DNA of 10,251 nucleotides, from the NCBI GenBank assembly GCA_030672805.1, contig DAOVFR010000065.1, forward strand, positions 1 through 10,251, written 5' to 3'. The DNA is from Candidatus Krumholzibacteriota bacterium. GTDB lineage: Bacteria > Krumholzibacteriota > Krumholzibacteriia > Krumholzibacteriales > Krumholzibacteriaceae. Shown here piece by piece: positions 6,450-10,251 of this stretch (the first letter of the stretch is position 1; each line of letters starts with the position of its first letter). Under the pieces are notes generated by a model. That model was not told where the DNA came from. It saw nothing but the letters and a program-made list of their open reading frames with translations, and did no database searches. The position numbers were made by a program, and so were the translations under genes.

Positions 6450-7538
6450 TTAGTCCATCAGGGGCATGTATTCCGTATAGTCAAACGGAAAATCCTTAAA
6501 GGTCCAGCTTTCACCGCCGTCATCGGTCATCAGAACAATCGAGTGCTTTATGGTCTTTGTTCCGGTTATTTCATCGTTACTCCTGCCTATGATCCACCCT
6601 TTCAGGTTGGTGATGAAAGACACGGAGCGCAGATCGACAACACGGGCATCATCGGGAGTCACGTCCTCCCAGCAAATACCTCCATCGGTCGTCCTGAGAA
6701 TGGTTCCGCCCCCGACGGCAAACCCCCGCTCATCGTCGAGAAAACAGAACTCACGAACCGAAGCTTGATCGATCTGTATTTCCCATGTCTCACCCCCATC
6801 AGTCGTCTTCTTGATGATACCACCTCCGGCCCAGCCGGTCATCTCGTCCATAAAACAGATTGTCAGCATCGCTTTCATGACCGACGATCTGGATCCCTCG
6901 ATTCCAACCCACGTGATCCCTCCATCGTCAGTTTTGTAGAGCAGTATAGGGTCTGATTCCGTCCAGCGGCTTCCCAGCAGAAACGCGGTGCCTTCATCCA
7001 CAATACTCATGTCCCAGGTACCCCGATACGTTACAATGGGAAGCCAGTTGTTTTCCCACATCATTCCACCGTCATCGGTCCTGAAAACTCCGTGATAGCC
7101 CTGAATGTATCCAAGCTGTTCGTTGAAAAACACAACCTGGTAGAGGTCGTCATCGACCGGATACCCAGAGAAAATCCGCCTGTTCCAGGTCACACCGCTG
7201 TCATCGCTGCTGAATATCATTGCATTCTTCCCAACGATCCAGCCGTTATCAGGATCTCTGAAGTTTATATCGGTCAAACGGATATCATCCAGCACGAAGC
7301 CCGTCCATGTAGTTCCCCCGTCTCTTGTATACATGCCCGTGCCGTGCGCCCCGACGGCCCAACCCGTCTGCTCATCGATGAAGAAGATGTCGTTCGCCTC
7401 GCAGATCAGGCCCGGAACCGGACCATTCTTCCCGTTGTCATCCGGAATCGTAATACTGTCTTCCGAACAGGAATGTATCTCGAAATAGATGATCAGAACG
7501 ATCATGATCGCCAGCAGTATACTTCGCCTCAGTTGCAT
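6450..7538 (-). CDS. Secreted Asp-box (BNR/Ycf48-like) seven-bladed beta-propeller, probable lipoprotein
   Basis: 362 residues. A basic N-terminus (QLRRS) and hydrophobic stretch form a signal peptide ending IHSC, so C24 is a plausible though non-canonical lipidation site. Seven Asp-box motifs (S/T-x-D-x-G-x-x-W) occur: TRDGGTTW (71-78), DDSGVTW (112-118), TDDGGMMW (154-161), TDDGGITW (203-210), TTDGGETW (245-252), TTDGGICW (283-290), TDDGGESW (338-345). Most are preceded by the GWAVG-type strand typical of Ycf48-like propellers, which predicts a seven-bladed propeller. No sialidase catalytic set is evident, so an enzymatic role is not claimed; Ycf48 itself helps assemble photosystem II, but bacterial relatives outside phototrophs are uncharacterised. 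The start at 7538 is chosen because GGGGGT lies 4 bases upstream; an in-frame ATG at 7553 lacks a site and would put residues before the basic n-region. The gene stands alone between a tRNA and an unrelated operon. Confidence 0.86.
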   Translation of the reverse strand: MQLRRSILLAIMIVLIIYFEIHSCSEDSITIPDDNGKNGPVPGLICEANDIFFIDEQTGWAVGAHGTGMYTRDGGTTWTGFVLDDIRLTDINFRDPDNGWIVGKNAMIFSSDDSGVTWNRRIFSGYPVDDDLYQVVFFNEQLGYIQGYHGVFRTDDGGMMWENNWLPIVTYRGTWDMSIVDEGTAFLLGSRWTESDPILLYKTDDGGITWVGIEGSRSSVMKAMLTICFMDEMTGWAGGGIIKKTTDGGETWEIQIDQASVREFCFLDDERGFAVGGGTILRTTDGGICWEDVTPDDARVVDLRSVSFITNLKGWIIGRSNDEITGTKTIKHSIVLMTDDGGESWTFKDFPFDYTEYMPLMD

Positions 7539-7564
7539 TTTTACCCCCAACATTGCAAAATCAA

Positions 7565-7573
7565 GTCGCTGTC
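7565..7573. repeat. Nine-base motif GTCGCTGTC, upstream copy
   Basis: Same orientation as the copy at 6437-6445. On the minus strand both copies are followed by a T-rich stretch and an ATG-containing segment, so similarity extends loosely beyond nine bases. It lies between the tRNA and the propeller gene start. Confidence 0.3.
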
Positions 7574-7757
7574 TTTCATCAAGTTATGCTTTTCGACCAC
7601 AGCTGTACAGGCGCATCCTGCTGATTTTACAAGCAGTTACATCAGGGACGGGGTCTTCCATTTGCGTCCGTTCCCTCAACAACCGGAAATATACCGCAAG
7701 CTTCAAGCCCGATGGGAAATCCCCGGCTATAGCAAACGGGATTACGAAGTTAGAGGT

Positions 7758-7832
7758 TGGTGGGCCCACCAGGATTCGAACCTGGGACCAACCGGTTATG
7801 AGCCGGGGGCTCTACCACTGAGCTATGGGCCC
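7758..7832 (-). tRNA. tRNA with CAU anticodon, most likely tRNA-Ile2 (lysidine type)
   Basis: The minus strand folds as a complete cloverleaf: acceptor GGGCCCA/TGGGCCC, D arm GCTC-AGTGGTA-GAGC, anticodon loop CTCATAA, T arm CCAGG-TTCGAAT-CCTGG, discriminator A, and an encoded CCA (7758-7760). Anticodon CAU fits initiator Met, elongator Met or Ile2. The fully paired position 1-72 argues against initiator Met. C4-G69, C5-G68 and C6-G67 are the acceptor pairs recognised by the lysidine synthetase TilS, favouring Ile2, which reads AUA after C34 is modified. Two details are odd: position 26 is C where a purine is usual, and 27-43 is a C-U mismatch. The gene follows rpoD by 87 bases; only a weak promoter-like match (TTGAAT, 18 bases, TACTTT) is seen there, so it may be read with dnaG-rpoD. 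The 219 bases between it and the propeller gene hold no gene or clear terminator. Confidence 0.97.
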
Positions 7833-7919
7833 GTTCATCTATACCTGCCACCGACCGGGACATGGAGGATGAAGGGACGAAAGTAGCACGTTGCCGCGGG
7901 GCGATTCAACTCTTTTCGA

Positions 7920-9671
7920 TCAGAGATCTATATATCCCTTCAGTTTCCGGCTCCGGCTCGGGTGCATCAGCTTCCTGAGCGCCTTTGCTTCTATCTGGCG
8001 GACCCGCTCTCTTGTTACCTTGAAGATCGTACCCACCTCTTCGAGCGTTCGCGGCGTCCCGTCTCCGAGGCCGAACCGGAGACGCACGACCTTCTCTTCC
8101 CTCGGCGTCAAGGTGGCAAGCACCCTCGCCACCTGGTCCTTGAGCATTGAATGGGCGGCTGTCTGATCGGGTGAGGACACCGCGGTATCCTCGATGAAAT
8201 CGCTCAGGTTGCTGTCGTCGTCCTCACCGATGGGACGGTCGAGAGAAATCGGCTCCATGCTCGCCTTCATCACGCTCTTGACCTTGCCGACGGGGTAGTT
8301 CAAACGACGCGCCACCTCCTCGGGTGACGGTTCGCGTCCATACTCCTGTATCAGCTTCCGCTGTGTCCTGGAAACCTTGTTTATCGCCTCGATCATGTGG
8401 ACCGGCACCCTGATCGTCCGGGCCTGGTCGGCAATGGCACGGGTGATGGCCTGCCTGATCCACCATGTCGCATAGGTGCTGAACTTGTATCCCTTGCGGT
8501 AGTCGAACTTTTCGACTGCCCGCATCAATCCACTGTTGCCTTCCTGGATGAGATCGAGGAACTCGAGCCCCCTGTTGGTATACCGCTTCGCGATAGAGAT
8601 GACCAGCCGCACGTTCGCCTCGATCATTTCCTGTTTCGCTCGCTGCGACTCCCGTTCCCCGATACGGATCGTCTTTACTACGCTTCTGAGTTTGTCGTAG
8701 CGGACATTTTCCTTTTTTTCGAGTCGGCGGCAAGTTTTTTCTAAACTCTTGATCTTCTTGCTGAAATCCTCGAGGTTGATGACAGACCACTTGATTTTCT
8801 TCCTGAGCTTCTGTTTTTCCTTGCTCCGCCCTTTAAGGATCTTGATCGAATTGCCGATCTCATCGGCGCTCAAACCGACAAACTTCTCGTATTCTCTCGA
8901 TTGCTTCTTGAAGTCTTCGAGCTGTTTGAAGATATCCTTGTTTTTTTCGACGAGGAGTTCGAGCTGGAGCGGATGAAGCTTGATCTTGCGATACTCCACC
9001 TGCAGATTCTTCTCATTTTTATCTAACTGTTTCTGCGCGAGGTCCGCTTTCTTTTTGCTGATCCTTTTCTTCAGCTGGGACTGTAAATCCGCGGTCCCCT
9101 CCCGTAACTTGATGATGCGTTTCAGGATGCCGATGTATTTCTTGATCTCCTTCCTGCTCGAATGATGCGGGTGCAGCCCTCCACCCTCGATCTGAAAGAT
9201 TTCCTCGAGCCTGAACTCTTCGGCCTCGAGCCCTTCAACGAACCGTCGAAGTTCACTCGTCATATTGCTCAGGCTGAACACCGCTTTCGATATCCTCAGG
9301 TGTCCCGACTCGATCCTCTTGGCGATCGTTATCTCGCCCTCCCGGTCAAGAAGCGGTACCTTTCCCATCTCCCGCAGGTACATCCGGACGGGGTCGTCAT
9401 ACCTGACGGATGTGCCGGCAAGCTCTTCCGATTTCCTCGCTTCCTTCTGCTCACGTTTGCGTCGCGCCTCGATCTTCATACGCGCTTTCTGTTCTGTATC
9501 AAAGAACTCGACATTCTCATCGCTGAGACGATCATAGAGATAGATGATGTCACGGGTATCGAAAGAATCACTGACAACTTCCTCGATCTCCTCGTTCAGA
9601 ATATAGCCCTTGTTCTCGGACAGCTTCTTGATGTCCTGAACAACCTCTTCGATCTTATCACGATTAACCAA
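7920..9671 (-). CDS. rpoD: Primary RNA polymerase sigma factor (sigma70/RpoD)
   Basis: 583 residues. Region 1.1-like helices (about 1-60) are followed by region 1.2, DPVRMYLREMGKVPLLDREGEITIAKRIE (about 93-121). A lysine/glutamate-rich non-conserved region fills about 125-345. Region 2 (about 346-425) holds NVRLVISIAKRYTNRGLEFLDLIQEG and the -10-reading YATWWIRQAITRAIADQ. Region 3 is at about 430-505. Region 4 (about 518-578) has the -35-reading helix-turn-helix TLEEVGTIFKVTRERVRQIE. The primary, not alternative, sigma is indicated by full regions 1.2-4, the large insert and the dnaG neighbour. The start is TTG at 9671, overlapping the last 8 bases of dnaG, with AAGGGGG 9 bases upstream; no ATG or GTG fits upstream in this frame. 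Small oddities are NSGLM where most have NIGLM in region 2, and RKLMHPSRS where most have RKLRHPSRS at the C-terminus. Confidence 0.98.
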   Translation of the reverse strand: MVNRDKIEEVVQDIKKLSENKGYILNEEIEEVVSDSFDTRDIIYLYDRLSDENVEFFDTEQKARMKIEARRKREQKEARKSEELAGTSVRYDDPVRMYLREMGKVPLLDREGEITIAKRIESGHLRISKAVFSLSNMTSELRRFVEGLEAEEFRLEEIFQIEGGGLHPHHSSRKEIKKYIGILKRIIKLREGTADLQSQLKKRISKKKADLAQKQLDKNEKNLQVEYRKIKLHPLQLELLVEKNKDIFKQLEDFKKQSREYEKFVGLSADEIGNSIKILKGRSKEKQKLRKKIKWSVINLEDFSKKIKSLEKTCRRLEKKENVRYDKLRSVVKTIRIGERESQRAKQEMIEANVRLVISIAKRYTNRGLEFLDLIQEGNSGLMRAVEKFDYRKGYKFSTYATWWIRQAITRAIADQARTIRVPVHMIEAINKVSRTQRKLIQEYGREPSPEEVARRLNYPVGKVKSVMKASMEPISLDRPIGEDDDSNLSDFIEDTAVSSPDQTAAHSMLKDQVARVLATLTPREEKVVRLRFGLGDGTPRTLEEVGTIFKVTRERVRQIEAKALRKLMHPSRSRKLKGYIDL

Positions 9672-10251
9672 ACTGGTTTTCCCCCTTGAGTCCCAGTTTC
9701 TTCAGTTCCCTCGTTACTTTTCGGTATGTCTCGACGATCTCGATCTCCTCGCCGGAGCCCGGACCGTGCTCCGCCTGAAGCTGTTCGATACGCTTCTTCA
9801 TCATCTCCATCTCGTCACGCAGCGCCGCTTTCTTCAGCCAGATCAACGTATCTTTTACATAATCTTCATGCGGTCCCGGAGGAAGCGGTAACAGGGCGAT
9901 TTCCGATGCAAGCTGACACAGATCCGGGTCCTCAATCGCCCCTATGAAATCAGGGCTTTTTATATCAATATGATTTTTCAAAGCCAAGTCAAGAGCTTTG
10001 TAGTATTGTCTGAACAGCACCCCCTCCAGATCCTCTTCGATCAGGTTTCCGATTATCTTCCCGGCGTACTCCTCCGATTCCAATCCTATACGGAATAACT
10101 GCTTCTGGAACCGGACACGCTTGCTTTCCGTGGTTTTTTCTCGACCGGGAACCGTTCTCTTAAAACGGTGTATTTTCCTCAGCCCCCCCCGCAGCGTCTC
10201 GACGGGAATATCGAAAAGCCCGGATACCTCCTGTAGATACAACTCCTTCCT
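9664..10251 (-). CDS. dnaG: DNA primase DnaG, C-terminal part (5' end outside window)
   Basis: The last 195 codons of a gene that enters from the right edge; there is no start in the window. It begins in RKELYLQEVSGLFDIPVETL, the helical end of the primase catalytic core. It continues through a basic linker (about 28-50) into a helical domain (FRIGLESEEYAGKIIGNLIEE through KDTLIWLKKAALRDEMEMMKKRIEQL). This matches the C-terminal helicase(DnaB)-interaction domain of DnaG in layout and position. The zinc-binding and TOPRIM parts would lie beyond the edge. DnaG lays RNA primers at the replication fork. The assignment rests partly on the arrangement: dnaG directly before rpoD, with an 8-base overlap, is the macromolecular-synthesis operon order found across bacteria. 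Confidence 0.92.
   Translation of the reverse strand, partial: RKELYLQEVSGLFDIPVETLRGGLRKIHRFKRTVPGREKTTESKRVRFQKQLFRIGLESEEYAGKIIGNLIEEDLEGVLFRQYYKALDLALKNHIDIKSPDFIGAIEDPDLCQLASEIALLPLPPGPHEDYVKDTLIWLKKAALRDEMEMMKKRIEQLQAEHGPGSGEEIEIVETYRKVTRELKKLGLKGENQFG

Noticed and set aside
7554..7757. Terminator after the tRNA or promoter of the propeller gene
   Set aside because: Only imperfect stems without T-runs and weak promoter-like hexamers were found.
7584..7769. Minus-strand frame of 61 codons beginning inside the tRNA
   Set aside because: It starts in the tRNA 3' end, has no ribosome-binding site and no recognisable motif.
7092..7886. Plus-strand frame of 264 codons whose end reads AHQDSNLGPTGYEPGALPL
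   Set aside because: That end is the antisense translation of the tRNA at 7758-7832, a well-known source of spurious database proteins; the rest is antisense to the propeller gene.
7833..7919. Promoter for the tRNA (TTGAAT, 18 bases, TACTTT)
   Set aside because: Only 4/6 and 3/6 matches; too weak to list as a feature.

Overview
The window is a block of bacterial housekeeping genes, all transcribed leftward (minus strand), with one less conserved stretch in the middle. In order of transcription (right to left) it holds: the 3' part of dnaG (primase), rpoD (primary sigma factor), a tRNA with anticodon CAU (most likely tRNA-Ile2), a seven-bladed Asp-box propeller lipoprotein, a non-coding interval with a promoter, several hairpins and an intrinsic terminator, a coiled-coil/C4 zinc-ribbon protein, an RNase HI family protein, the RNase P RNA gene rnpB with its own promoter, recJ, a bifunctional (p)ppGpp synthetase/hydrolase (rsh), dtd, and the first 29 codons of maf at the left edge.

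The organism is a bacterium of moderate GC content. dnaG-rpoD is the core of the classical macromolecular-synthesis operon. recJ-rsh-dtd matches the recJ-apt-relA-dtd neighbourhood known from Firmicutes and others, here without apt. rnpB is of the common bacterial class A fold. The Ycf48-like Asp-box propeller and the style of RpoD region 2 (GLMRAVEKFDY) suggest an uncultured or little-studied phylum, perhaps of the FCB/Planctomycetes neighbourhood (for example Krumholzibacteriota- or Latescibacterota-like). That placement is a low-confidence inference.

Layout: 7920-10251 is replication and transcription initiation (dnaG and rpoD overlap, TTG start for rpoD). 7758-7832 is the tRNA. 6450-7538 is the propeller lipoprotein, flanked by a short repeated motif. 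6145-6449 has no convincing protein gene but carries a sigma70-type promoter, stem-loops and a terminator ending just before the next gene, so it is either a small RNA or an attenuated leader. 4823-6144 is a tightly coupled zinc-ribbon/RNase H pair. 4357-4801 is rnpB with its promoter. 1-4316 is the recJ-rsh-dtd-maf run, with overlaps or gaps of no more than about 13 bases.

Functionally the genes deal with nucleic-acid housekeeping and stress: priming, transcription initiation, R-loop/RNA-primer removal, tRNA maturation, single-strand DNA resection, stringent response, D-aminoacyl-tRNA proofreading and non-canonical nucleotide hydrolysis. I see no phage, transposase, CRISPR array or defence system. 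The most interesting unexplained material is the 6166-6358 transcription unit and the layout around rnpB (a leader hairpin that competes with P1, no terminator before recJ).
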